From positions 103,163,001 to 103,227,000 of the forward strand of contig CM059587.1 in assembly GCA_030407085.1 (NCBI GenBank): a DNA stretch of 64,000 nucleotides. The letters are read 5' to 3'. Shown here in pieces: positions 47,250 to 59,567 of this stretch. Origin of the DNA: Trichopria drosophilae (taxonomy: Eukaryota; Arthropoda; Insecta; Hymenoptera; Diapriidae). Each line of letters opens with the position of its first letter. The stretch's first letter is position 1. A program made the translations under genes and the position numbers. The notes beneath the pieces are model-generated. The model was not told the origin of the DNA. It worked only from the letters and a program-made list of their open reading frames with translations, and did no database searches.

Positions 47250-49230
47250 GAGCTTTTCGCCGTTCTTTTAGTGTTTGAGCCGCCATTTTGACAGTTTCCA
47301 ACTTTATTTTCAAAATGCTATCATGCACATTTTAAAGCTAAATGATTGAGGATAGGATATTTTCACGGATCAGTGATCTCCCTAACCGTTTCCATTGCGA
47401 AAATGACGAATAAAAATATTTGTCAGTGAAAAAATGTGATTTTTTTGTGAATAACCAAGCATAACTGTTTTGGAATGGGCTCGACTGATTTTTTAACAGC
47501 AGATTCGGAACGATCGATCGATGTTACTTCGAAAATATTTTATCTAACATTTTTTGAATTCGTTTTTAAAGTGAAAAAATATTCCGAAAATCTTGGTGAT
47601 ATTTGTGTCCTCTTGGGCGTGAATGGGTTAAAGTTACGTGGAAACATACTTAACAAGTACTCTCTTAAAAAATCTTAAGTTGATGAGTGTACATCGTGTT
47701 AAAAAAAGTTATTATCCTAAATACTACAGGTGCCGACAAAATTTTTTTTTTAATTTGATCGTTTTATAAAAATAAGTTTTGAGAAAAGTATTTTTATTAT
47801 TATGCAAAAAGTTCCTTTTCTACTGCTAATAAAAACTAAATTTGGTAGATTAGTGTGTCTCAATAACTAGCATACGTATGTCATTGAGAAACGGTCAAGA
47901 TGAATCGTGGATGACCTAAAAAATACACATAATCGAGTAACACATTTAGAAAATTATTTTTTAATACTCTGTATCCAGTGTTCACATTACCTTCGAATGT
48001 GTTTTAACTGAAAATTACATTGCTATTTCAGTATTTTTGTTTAGTTTAAGCGAAAAAAAGCGTTTAAAAAAAAATTTAAAAACAAATATTTTATCAATTT
48101 CTTTTAATCAGGAAAATTGATTGTGGTCGCAATAGGTAATTGCTGTTTTAGCAAAATAACGCAAATTGGTCTTAATCGAGAAATATTAAGTAAAATGAAA
48201 CACGCATACGAATGTTTTAGTAAAAATTGTAATAAGTTTTTTTTTCTATGATACACAATGAATTATAGTATTGTAAAATATTCATTGTCTTTAAAAAAAT
48301 TATGATGTTTGGCGAAAATCCCCGAAATATTAAATAAATTCATTTTTCAAATCTTTTCGAAACGAAAACAGATGTATACTTCTATTAAATTGTTATAACA
48401 AAAAATAAACGTAATAAAAATTATTGGCCAAGTTATTTATAAAACTATATATATTTGTACATTAAATATATTATTATATATTTGTTATTAAGCACATTTA
48501 CTCATTTAAGAAATAAATTATATTATATGTGTATATGTTATTTTCCTAAGCAGTTGAAATAAAATATAAAAAGTCTGATTTCCTTCGATAAGTCTGCTAA
48601 AAAATTATTCACGTCATGATTTTAAGGGTTCATATACATCCTACTTTGTGATAAATGTCATACTGTAGGTGTGCCATCAATTTTTTTTTCAATTTTTACC
48701 GAGTTCGAAAGTAACAAAATCTGTGTAATTACTCATACATGAGTTGCTTTCGACGTTCAAGAGTAGAAACTGTCATCGAAACTATATTAGGTTTGAAGAT
48801 TGGTAGAAGACTCATAGCGAATACTGTCGTATTTCGGATATACGCACAAATAATTAACCCTTTAAGTTCCAAATGTGTAAAATTTGCACACAGATTTTAG
48901 CATCGTTTTATTAATACGATAAACATTTTTCAAAAATGGAAACATCCATATCCGACTAGTTTACAGATCCCTTTTTCGATTGGAGCTACTGAAACTTTCG
49001 AGAAATGACGTTTACCACATTTTTTACACAATATTGAAAAAAACGGGATTTTTAAGTAACATTTTTTTTAAATGCATTTTTAACTGTGATACCGATTTCA
49101 GATTACCTTCTAATCTATCAGAAACGTGTTCCCGATTGTTTTACTTCAAAATTTTACACGAACATATTATTATTTATTTCGTTTTCATTTCAAAATGGCA
49201 TGAAGTTTGAATATTTTTGAAATTGCTATT
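47250..49230. repeat. Older paralogue of unit segment 14.1-15.8 kb
   Basis: 47250-47632 is the reverse complement of about 14076-14425 and ends GGG-TTAA (47627-47633). 48004-49220 matches about 14605-15770 in direct orientation. Many substitutions and small indels make it much more diverged than the tandem units are from each other. The frames at 47475-47678 and 48980-49210 are shadows shared with the paralogue. Confidence 0.7.
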
Positions 49231-49254
49231 ATTGCGTAAAACGTGCATATAAAA

Positions 49255-49478
49255 GTAGCTGGCTGGATTCGCACCAATCTGGGTTTCAAAGAGGTTACAG
49301 CACGCAATCCGCCCTGCTTTTGGTAACCGATTATTGTCGCCTCGCCATTTATGAAAAGATGATATAGTTATCATTATTTTATTCGATCTCAGTAAGGCTT
49401 TTGATCTTGTGGATCACGAATTGCTCATTCGCAAATTGAAAACTGCAAACCTTTCTAGCATGGCCCTAGCCTGATTAC
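49255..49478 (+). mobile_element. Non-LTR retrotransposon reverse transcriptase fragment
   Basis: In two plus frames the DNA encodes H-Q-S-G-F-Q-R-G-Y-S-T-Q-S-A-L-L and, after a frameshift, L-F-D-L-S-K-A-F-D-L-V-D-H-E-L-L. These are the first two RT motifs of Jockey/CR1-type LINEs, including the catalytic aspartate of F-D-L-S-K-A-F-D. Only about 75 codons remain, with no flanking domains, poly(A) or target duplication recognised. Confidence 0.8.
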
Positions 49479-49484
49479 GGGTTG

Positions 49485-51960
49485 TGTCTAGACATTTAAA
49501 ATCTGCCCATGTTTGCACTTGAAATGGATGAGAATGTAAATTTTGTGTTAGCAAATAGAACGTATATATTGTATAGTTGATAAACCAATTCCCGCTACAT
49601 ATCAAATTTCTTGTAAGGTCAGTATGGCGCAATATTGTTGAGGATATACACAGAAATTTTCTCTTATTAAAAAATTTGAAGAAGCTTCGAGGATGATAGC
49701 TTTTAGGTCTTGACATTTTCATTAATTCATCAATTACAACCTCTATTCCATCATTAGACTTTATAATATTATAAAGCTGTATTAATGCCTACGATTGGAT
49801 ACGAAAGGCCAAACCTAATGCTAATAACATAATCACTTTATGATTAATGATGACATTTTTTATTGAAGACCTACTATGCTTCTAAAGGACATCAAGATTC
49901 TAATTCTAAAAGACTGTTCCTGCATCCCAAACCGATTGATATTTGGACACTATAGGTTGCATTTCGAATATGCCCTTAAAAAATGTATTTAAAAGAGAAC
50001 TTCTTGAGAAATCATTATAGTTTATTATTGAAATTGCTGCCTAAAAGAACTTACGGTACCATAAGCAGGTAGTTTAAAACGATTTCTTTTTGTTAGGAGT
50101 TTGAAACGATTAATGCTTTGGTTAAAAACGAATCATGTCCCACTGAAATGCAGAATTTCCACGAATATTTGAGCACTGCATCGTATTATTTCAGCATACT
50201 TTTACTTCGACCCAGACTAAGTCTGGACGAAGTATTGAATTTGGTCACTTCGGGCAAAAAAATTATCCTATAGTTTTTCATCAAATGTCGACGTTTCCGA
50301 CCCTAAGGAACCCAAATCAACAATAAAAAAATTTGTGTCCATGATCTTGTACGTCCGTACGTCCGTACGTCCCGTTTTTTTGTCTCGCGATAACTCGCGA
50401 ACGGGTAAGCGTATTGACATAAATTTTTGTTTAAATACGCGTCTTGGCATAACTTAAATCTGGTTAGATTTTGGGGCAGATCCACCCGTCCATTACTAAA
50501 CAAAATTATCCCCAATTAAGTTTCTTCGTAGTTTTTTTCATTTATTTTCTAAAATACAAATTTTATTAAAAAATATTTCAAACAAAAAAGATAGAGGATT
50601 AAATTCTCTACAAAAAAGGTTGTATGCATTTTCTTTCTAAAGTCAACGATGATGCCATAAAAACTGGTTTAATATGTTTATGACTATTGTCTGAAAAAGT
50701 ATTGAATTTGGTCATCTCGGCAAAAAAATTAACCTATTGCTTTTCATCAAATTTCGACGTTTCAACCCCCTACCCCCCAGGGGTAGTCTTTGCCAGCCCC
50801 TCGGGTGCGGTGACCACCTACGGGCGCATATGTCCTTTTACGCCCTTGATACGAAAATAAATATTTCGATATATCTAAAAGATGTCTTATAGATATCTAT
50901 AAGATATCCGTCAGAGATCTTTTTGACACTTTCAAGATATCTTTAACGAATTATATGTATATATATTTTATATATAAGATCATAATAATACAGACAGTAA
51001 TTAGTAAAACACAGTAAACATGTAATATGCATCGAATAGTCTATTAGAATACAAGTGCATGAAGTAAGTGTTTTGCAACTTTTATTTATTAATAAATCGG
51101 CTGGCCTGTTGTTAGGGTCGAAGTTTCGAAAATGCTCATTTTCAATTTTCATACACATAAGAAACACTATATTGTTGTAAAATATCTATCGAAGCCACTT
51201 GGACCTAAATATGATTGGACTCCCAAATATCAATATAATTTTATAACATAATTGAAAGCTGTTAGTAACCAAACGAGTATTAAGGAATATCCGACTCTCT
51301 ACCGGGTCGAAGTTTCTGAGCAAGCCAAGCGAGCGAGGCACCACGCCAACACTAGTTTATGATAGAATTTAGCATAATGTCTATTGTGTTGCTTTCTAAT
51401 TCTTTTTCGCGAGTCTGCCTGACACAATCCCTGGCACCAGGATAACTCTGGTTGATAGATGGCGGATTTCGTCTTATAAGGTGTGAAAAATTCTTACTTG
51501 GCATATTTGCTACAGCTTGCATTTCGTTATTGTCTTCGATTTACCCAAGTATAACATCCGTCGGGAAAAACTATATAGAAACCAGCACCTGGGCAGTGAT
51601 ATCTGTTAAAAACTGGCCATGTAAGTAATATTTAGTTTTTAGGCAGTAACAGCTCTGTTACGCTATATTTTAATAAATTAAAAAACTATTTAAAAACTAG
51701 CCAGTTATTACTTAAGTATCTAGATAATACCACTTTCAAAATATTTTTGATAAATAAATGTTTAATTAAACTTGAAAGAAACTGGTTAAGCATTATACAT
51801 ATAATTATATGAATCCTAGACTTGTACTCAAAAATTTACATTTCGTGTGCATATGTTTATAGAAGGAATATGAACTGGTAATGAGATATCAATTTACCAG
51901 TTCAATTTTAAATCTTACTTTAAGATATAAACTGACAAAACGTAATAAAAACTCTCACAT
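49485..51960. repeat. Older paralogue of unit segment 1.2-2.1 kb, with insertions
   Basis: Blocks 49485-49555, 49920-50200 and 51355-51960 match about 1195-1265, 1265-1525 and 1525-2090 in the same order. A ~370-bp insert (49556-49920) and the 50204-51355 element split them. The family C foldback that follows at 2143 in the unit is absent here. Confidence 0.7.
50204..51356. mobile_element. ACTTCGACCC-family element inserted in the older paralogue
   Basis: The element begins with a hairpin, acttcgacccagac then gtctgg and cgaagt. GGGTCGAAGT recurs at 51115-51124 and 51304-51313, so there are two candidate right ends. The match to 15931-16550 covers the left ~130 bp and the region before 51150. 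The last bases are ccacgccaacactag. The unit sequence at 1527 shows the uninterrupted site. A CTAG end is also compatible with a Helitron, which I cannot exclude. Confidence 0.5.
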
Positions 51961-54361
51961 AATCAAAAATTAAGGAAAGATCTGTTAGTACATTGTTAGC
52001 CGAAATTATCGAAAAGAATCCGTGAATTTTATCCTACTAAAAATATACTGACAGATATTTCCTTAGTTTTTCGTATGTTGAACAAAATTCTCAATATTGT
52101 AATAGATTCGCCATCAAAGTCAACGGAATTACCTTCAATACAGCAAAAAATGTATTAGGTACGACGATTTTTTGCGTGGATATGCGATTTTGAAAATGGC
52201 GGTGACTTAAATACTTATGAAAAAACCTATTTTTTGAGAATTTTTAATTAATTTTTCGCCCGGCATGTTGTGAGAAAAACTATTTTAAATATTTAAAACT
52301 CTCAATTTGACAGTCTTAATATAGATATTTCTTTTTAATCACATTTTTAAATGAAAGCCCACCAAAAAACCTATAAGATTCATCTATAAAATAATTTTTT
52401 AATTTCTGCATTTTACCTAAGGATGGACGACGTATTCTATAACTACTTTAAGGGTTGAAAACCGCGCGTATTTGGACGTAGTCTATATGATACAGGTGCA
52501 AAAACAAATTTAACAATAGTGCATTATATGCCAAGGGCGCAATTATCGATCTTCGACGATTGTGAAGTTAGTCGCCCGAGCGAAGTGGCAACAACCACAC
52601 TCGTAGGAGATATTTCTTCCGTGACCAATAATGTATTTTTTTATCCGATTGTCGTACGACTCGATAATTCAGGCCGAAGGTTTCGCCCTAGGCCGAGAAA
52701 TCGAGTTTTACGGCCGGAGGATCGAAAAATATTTTTCGCAAAGGGGTGCGTTCGGTGTGGAATGCCCCATACATATGTACATAATGTACATAATTGAGGC
52801 TCTGGATCGTTGACTTCAACTCGCTATATCTCGGTGAAAAATGCATGAAAAATTCTGAAATTTTTACGGTACACACGCACGTGATACGAGCGACACCGAA
52901 ATTTAAACTGACGAATTATTTATTGAATTGTTAGTATTAATGAACAAAATTTACGTTAATTTGATGCACTCGAAAATTATTGTTGAACTTTATCGACAAA
53001 AAGTGTGTTTCAAAATTTAATATCATAGATAACTTCCAGGAAAGTTGATTATTGAAGAAGGAAATTCTGCATTTTGGTTGATTTCCAAAAAGCGCTCGGC
53101 GCGCTGCGTTCGGCGAGCCAGTAAGGCTTTATTAGATGATGTATATATCACCTTCGAACATAACCTAAGTTGAACATTTAACACATAATAACAACACGTA
53201 AACACCGGTACCGAAATGCGTATTCTTTGCAGTATCAAACAATAAACAGTATAAGCGATGAAATCCTATTAATATTAAATATTTTGGAAATTTAGTGACA
53301 AAAGTTATGCATGTTTAATGATGGTGAAAAGTGCATATATTTCTGCGTGAGTTTAGTAAATTTACTGTGAACAGACACGTTTCATAGAACAACTTAAAAA
53401 GCTGTAAGTTATTTCGCATTAATTATTTCTTAAAACAAACTCTATAATATTTTGAAGTTAAAACCTGTATTGTTTGTTTTTACTACCCAGAATTACGTTA
53501 TAAAAAATAAAAAATAATTTTACTACTGAATTTTAATTTTTGTGATTAAAATTTGGTAATATTGATATGATTAAAGTTGTATTTTTCTTTTAATTTATTA
53601 GATTTGTCTGTGAAACCATTACAAATATGTATCTTCACCTTAAATCAATTTTTCTATATCAACGAAATCACTACCTTGCAAAATGAACAAAAATACTTTT
53701 TTTATAAATAAGACTATAATCGATAAACTTTAATAGTCTTCCATTATTCTCGATGGAATATTGCTGTAAAAAAGTTTATTAATTAACTAGACATTGACTC
53801 ATTTTTAACCAAACATAACTTTTAATATTATATGTTGCACAAGAATGTTTATTTCAACTTTTTCTATTAATTATTACCTTAAAAATTTGAAAATATAACA
53901 TGTTCCTACGGGTGACTTTTATATGTCGCAAAGACAATCGTTCAAAATGTCACTTCATCCTAATCAAATTAAATAAAAAATATTACTCATCAGACATTCG
54001 CTTTAGACATACAAGTCACCCATTTCTATTTAAAATTAATAACTAAAAAAATATATTTAGGAAGTACCATTTAACAATATAAACAAAATTTTAACTATTA
54101 TAAAATTAAAGCTTAAAAAATTATCAAAATAGACAGAAGTTAGCCAGTTACAATAATGAATTTGGCCAATAAGTTAACAGCAAAAGCGCAACAGGTCTTA
54201 TTTTTCTATAGTAATAAAAGAATATAGGTCGTGGAAGTGATCCTAAGATATGTGGGCAATAATCGTTAAAAGTATTTTTTAAGTATTACAAAAATGTGTT
54301 TTTCTAAATTATAAAAGACGACATTAGTCTGCCACTTGAAGCAGACTGTTATCGACTACTT
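51961..54361. other. AT-rich non-coding stretch
   Basis: No gene, RNA or clear TIR element is recognised. A 92-codon plus frame at 52519-52797 lies in a GC-richer patch but has no known domain or supporting splice signals. The motif ttcaactcgctatat near 52814 resembles part of the family C foldback. Confidence 0.5.
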
Positions 54362-55269
54362 TTTAAAGTAGGGGAAGACAGGGGAAAGTGACGAATCTCA
54401 AATATTTCCATTATGATCATAGTGATTGTAAAATATCATATGTGGTTTCTTTGTTTACACCGTTTTTCACATTTTGAGGCATGATATTTCATTTTTTGTT
54501 CTCTTACCTACCTTTGGGAGCGAGAAATGTACCCTTTAAACAAAGTCATTTTCCTGTACTTTGTTCTCAGATTGGTCAATATTTTCATTTTGGCAGTTTG
54601 ATAATCGCTAATTATATATTTATTCTAAAAGTACATTTTTTGGACTTATTTATAAAACATGAATTGTTCCTTTTTTATGTGTTTATAATGAGATATCGTA
54701 CCTGGAAGTCCAAATGATACATTGGGGTGAAGCAGCGAAATTTTTACCCGGATGTCTCTATTCCGTGATTATTTTTTAACTTAGAATTCAGTTTTGATGA
54801 ATGCATCGAATAACTAAAGACGAAGTTAACATATGCGATCCTGATGTAATACGAATATTCAACGCATCCAAAGATGCAATTTCTTTTTTTATTGCCGTTG
54901 GACACTTTGAGATATCTGAAGAGTTTCATTCCATCAACGTGGAAATTTTATTTTTATTAAAACAAACAATAATAACTTAAAAGATTATGACTTGCACTTA
55001 ATTTTATGATAGTCGTCTCAGAGACCTTTAAAAATAAGGATTCTCCACTTTACGCTGATATCGCCACTTTGCTCCTTGTTTTTTAAGTTTTTTAAATTCG
55101 CCATAGCTTACCATTTGTAAAACTTATACCGTAAGTAACATGCATGTAAATATTGACTATGAAATTACCTAGCAAATGATACTTTGCATCATCCTAAATA
55201 CTAAATTCAAGGAGAGATATGATACACGGAAAAGTCCTCGCCGTTTCGCCCGCCCTCCCCTACTATAAA
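54362..55269. mobile_element. 0.9-kb TIR element, GTAGGGGA family
   Basis: The left end tttaaagtaggggaagacag matches the right end read on the minus strand, tttatagtaggggagggcgg, and the match continues imperfectly for about 35 bp. The interior is AT-rich; the frame at 54481-54717 has no domain. Confidence 0.5.
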
Positions 55270-55772
55270 GAAGTAGAATAAAACTATCTTAGCAAACCAA
55301 AAAGAATTGATGTATATTGAATTGAATTCATAATTTAATTTTCTTAATTCCTTTCATTAATACTTTGTAAGTTTATATGCTTAAATAGGTTCAATTGGTC
55401 TATTAGAATTGGCCGCAATGGAATTGTATTCTTGTTAATACAATTATAATATACAAATTGAGTATACAGTTATATTGAAAGACATTTTCAATGTATTTGA
55501 ATTGATAAAACCTCAACACGTTCCGAATATGAGTGAAATTATAAATCATCTTAATTCACGATTTTATCCTCCAACTAGGACCGTAAAGTTTAAAAAATAT
55601 TCCTGAAATACACAGACCCAAAAGGGTTACTGGACGTATCAAGAAAAGGTACAAACTTGTAACAACTCATAATAATAAAATTAGTAAAAAGTTGACTGTA
55701 TGTTAATTGTACAATCCAGAATATTGCAAGAAATAAGACAATAATTATTTCTTATAGAAATAGTTTATTTAA

Positions 55773-56049
55773 CCCGTTCCCGAGTAGAAGTTGCAACCGG
55801 GCTGTGACCGGAATCAATTCGGGTTACCCTGATTGTGTCCAGGATCCGGCTGGTCACACTTACCCGACTTCAGCCCGGCCAGATTTGAGATAATGACCGG
55901 GCTATGATCCGATTCCTACCGGATTGCCCTCGTTGTATTCAGAATTCGAGGGGATCGGACTAGCCCGGCTGGATTCCAGCCAGTACCCGACTCGAATTTT
56001 TTAATAGGTTAACCAGGCCGTATCCAGGCTCGGGCCTTGTTCTATTGGG
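55773..56049. mobile_element. GC-rich MITE with TTAA target duplication
   Basis: TTAA flanks at 55769-55772 and 56050-56053 enclose CCCGTTCC...ATTGGG, as for piggyBac-type MITEs. Two ~100-bp degenerate tandem repeats start accgggctgtgaccgg (55796) and accgggctatgatccg (55896). The GC content contrasts sharply with the surroundings. An alternative right end at about 56077 (tttctacccgggttt) also makes an inverted match with the left end. Confidence 0.55.
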
Positions 56050-56075
56050 TTAAAATCGGGTCATTTCTACCCGGG

Positions 56076-57513
56076 TTTCGTTCTGAAATGGCATAAATTG
56101 TCGCCTTTTTTTAGTTAAATAATTTTCATAGAAAGGGTGAATGAATTTTTATACAAGTCTTATTATCAATGTTACACAATTGTTGGCGACTTAAATAAGG
56201 CGGTATTTTCAATCAATTTTTTGTTATTCTGTTGTAATACTTTTGTAAACAAACATGCATTCGATACCAGAATCACTTTTCAAATTTTCAGAATTCAAAA
56301 TGGCGGATACAATATGGCTGTCAAAAATTTGACATTTGTCTAGATTTTTATACTAATGTACATAGAGGCGTTTTTGAGATTCTTGATCACGAATTCTTTG
56401 ACATATTTTTGAAATACAAAATGGCGGACAAAAATTCAAAACTTTGATCAATTTTTGTAGAAATGAATATAGGTGGTTTTATGAGTTCTCCGATTCAGAA
56501 TTCGTAAACAGATTTTCGAAATTGAAAATGATGGATCTAATATGGCGGAAATTTTGGTAAAAAATGCATGTAGGGGTATTTTTGAGATCTTGGACTGCGA
56601 ATCCGTCGTTAGATTTTTCGAATTCAAAATATGAAATTTACATCGATTGTTTCGAAAATTTATTTCTGAATTCTCTGGAAAACAAATTCGTTAGTAGAAC
56701 TTTTGTATCCATTTTACGTCTAATCATGAATTCGTTGTCAGTGGTTCGAAAGGCAACACTGAGGCGAATAATCACTTTCTCGTCACTATTATATATCACG
56801 TCGCGTAAGTAATATCACATCACTATTGATGGTCGATAGTCCCTTTGAGATTTTGAGATTCGAAAACATGAACGAATTCTGAATCAGGAACTTTAAAAAA
56901 ACCACCTATACTCATTTTAAATTGATAAAAGTTTTGGATTTTTGTCAGCCATATTGGATCAGCTACTTGAATATAACAAAACTGACAACGGATTTGTGAC
57001 CAGGAAGCTCAAAAACCCCTCACACATTTGTATAAAAATTTATAACAATTTCAAATTTTTGACAACCATATTGGATCCGTCATTTTGAATTCTGTAAATT
57101 TGAAAAGTGATTCGTGATCGAGAACGTGGAAAGTCATCTTGTATCAATTGGTATTGAATGAATGTTCGTTTACAAAAGTATTACAACTGAATAACAAGAA
57201 ATTGGATGAAAATGCCGCCAATATATGTATTGTAGATTGCGCATTACAAATTACTCCACCAAATTTAAAAGTATGAATCTATTGGACTACAGTTTCATAT
57301 AAAAAATAGGATTTCAATTTACGAAACTACTATTTTTTCAGTCTTCTGCTATTCTAGGCGCCGAATTGGAAAAACGACTCAAGATATTGGAAAATGGATT
57401 TCAGATTCAGAAAGAGCAGACTCGAAACCTAAATAAAAATTAATTTCAACCATTTTTTTGAAAATTATTTAGCTAAAAAACTGCGACAATTTATGCCATT
57501 ACAGGACGAAGCG
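56076..57513. mobile_element. 1.4-kb foldback element with repeated ATGGCGG motifs
   Basis: The outer arms match as reverse complements: ctgaaatggcataaattgtc at 56091, and ctgtaatggcataaattgtc on the minus strand from about 57507. The match continues through gttgtaatacttttgtaaac (56235; minus strand near 57175). Within the left arm a ~120-bp sub-repeat recurs three times, each with aaaatggcgga or atatggcgg. The loop is about 56640-56850. The frames at 56137-56343 and 56564-56812 are arm/loop shadows. Confidence 0.75.
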
Positions 57514-59200
57514 GATTAACTGCCTCTTGACAGATCTCTTGTTTTACTTTTGTCGAATGGTACGTTTAACTATGTTATTTTTATCTCTATCGAATATTAT
57601 TTGAGACATTGCTAGCTCGTTACGAAAATACATTCCTAGTACAAAAGCAATAAATTTATAATATTATGTATAGTATGAAACACACATACGTACATATTTC
57701 ATAATAAATTTTAGAATATAATTTTGTTAATTCTTTTTGTTTTCACGATATGCATATTCATGACTAAAATTTATCTATGCAAAATTTATAAATTAATTTA
57801 AACTCAATGAATAAATAAATGCAATTATATTCCCGTATACAGAAACGCATAAATTATTTTTATGAATTTTATGCATACAGGAATTATTGGTGACACATGT
57901 TTCGATTAATTGAAATCGAAATTATTTTATTTCGCCATAAACTGAAAAGCATTCATTATTATCGTTTTTTCCAGGTGAATTCATTTGTACCTAAAAAGAA
58001 ACTTCTATTTTAATTAGTATTTAAATATATTCATTAGTTTCTAAGTCGTGAGCGCTTATCAGTTATGGATTCATGTAGTATTAACTCTTTGACGACGTTG
58101 TGTTTATACAAACATTTTCTTTTCTATATAGAAACATCCACATCGAGTTTTGAGGTCGCTCTTTCGAATGGCGTTGGTAACATTTTTTAAAAATAACGTT
58201 TAACACAATTTGTTTCAACATGAATTATTGATTCGATTAAAATACATTTTAAAAAGTCAAATTAAAAATTGTTACTTGGAGTATAAATATCAAAGTCATT
58301 ATGTTGTTTCGAATAGAATGGAAGCGACATCTATATTTTGTATAAAGTATTAAGCTTGATTGGATTGTAACTCAGAAGACTATAGAACCCAACTGTACCG
58401 ACTGGAGGGGAACGGATGTTAATAATCAGTCGAATATATTAATACCGTATGCAGTTGATAAATTAATAAACATAAACAAATAATACAAGTGTAAAAAACC
58501 CATGCACACTTTCTGCAACATGAAATATAAAGATAAATAATCCCAAACCAAAGAATGCGTTATTTTATTATTGATCAGGAATTCGAGACTAAAGAGATGT
58601 GATTGAAATCGAATTAAATATACATTTAATTTATGTATTTATACTTATTACATCTTGTTACTACTTTGAACTATGTTCATTGTTTTATTAGTATTCAATA
58701 AAATACTCATTGCAGTTTATACTAAAAGAAAATCTCTATATCGCTGTCGATAAGTTACCACATGCGGTAAACTAACAAAGACAGAATTTACTAAATTATT
58801 CGTTCTAAATCTACAATTTCATAATTTTATGAAATATTACAGTAAATATATATGTAGTACTCATAACTTATATTAACTGACGGTTTTTTTTATGCAAAAT
58901 TCTCTTACCTACCTAAGGTAGATAATGTATATTTAATTCCTTTGTGTAGAACTGCAATATCCACAGTCGATAAAAGCGCGATTCCACATGAGCCGTTTTT
59001 GCTTTAAATTTAAAAAACGAATATAAAATTCTTATTTAATTTTATGCAAACATTTACTTTGGAGAAATTATGTTGATTTATTAAATAGATATATGAAATT
59101 CGATCTAGTTTCGGTAGAAATATTAATAAATGCAATCATTTCGAACGAGTCTTCATACAATTCGAAAAAAACTTAATTAAGTTATCTATGCATAATATGT
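57514..59200. other. AT-rich intergenic stretch
   Basis: No gene, RNA or inverted-repeat element recognised. Confidence 0.5.
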
Positions 59201-59567
59201 GTTTTTTTTTTTTTAATTTTTTATCCTCTACCTTCCACCTCGATCGAGGTATCCCAAAAGCTCCCAGGGAGCTTGTCCTGGTAAAGGCGAGTACCACTGC
59301 CAGAGCTGCAGGTCGTCTTAGATGGTGCCGTGCTCACATTTGTCGAGAATGTAGGAAACTGCAGAAACCTACATTAAGTACAGCATCGGACATGGCTCGA
59401 TTTCCGCCTGATGACAATATCTCGAAAATGCCAAACAGACAGCGTGGTTCGTACTACACATTGCGAACTGCTGCCTGAAAACAATTTCGAAAAATTTCCC
59501 AGCCGGGGATCGTACTCACGACCTACGACTTCGTAGTCCAATACGCTACGTCCTGAGATACGAAGCC
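59201..59567 (-). mobile_element. tRNA-derived SINE with poly(A) tail
   Basis: Read on the minus strand from 59567: ggcttcgtatctcaggacgt (tRNA-like, A-box position), then ggactacgaagtcgtaggtc (anticodon-loop region ctacgaa), then gtacgatcccc (degenerate B box). The ~200-bp body aligns with the SINE at 9635-9917. It continues ~90 bp further through agctccctgggagcttttgg and a gatcgaggtgg block to an A-rich tail at 59201-59225. The 96-codon plus frame at 59188-59478 is antisense to this body. Confidence 0.8.

Noticed and set aside
52519..52797. A 92-residue protein with a C-x2-C-like end
   Set aside because: No recognisable domain, no supporting splice sites or second copy, in otherwise non-coding DNA.
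59188..59478. A 96-residue basic protein
   Set aside because: It is wholly antisense to a SINE body; the GC-richer SINE simply lacks stops in that frame.
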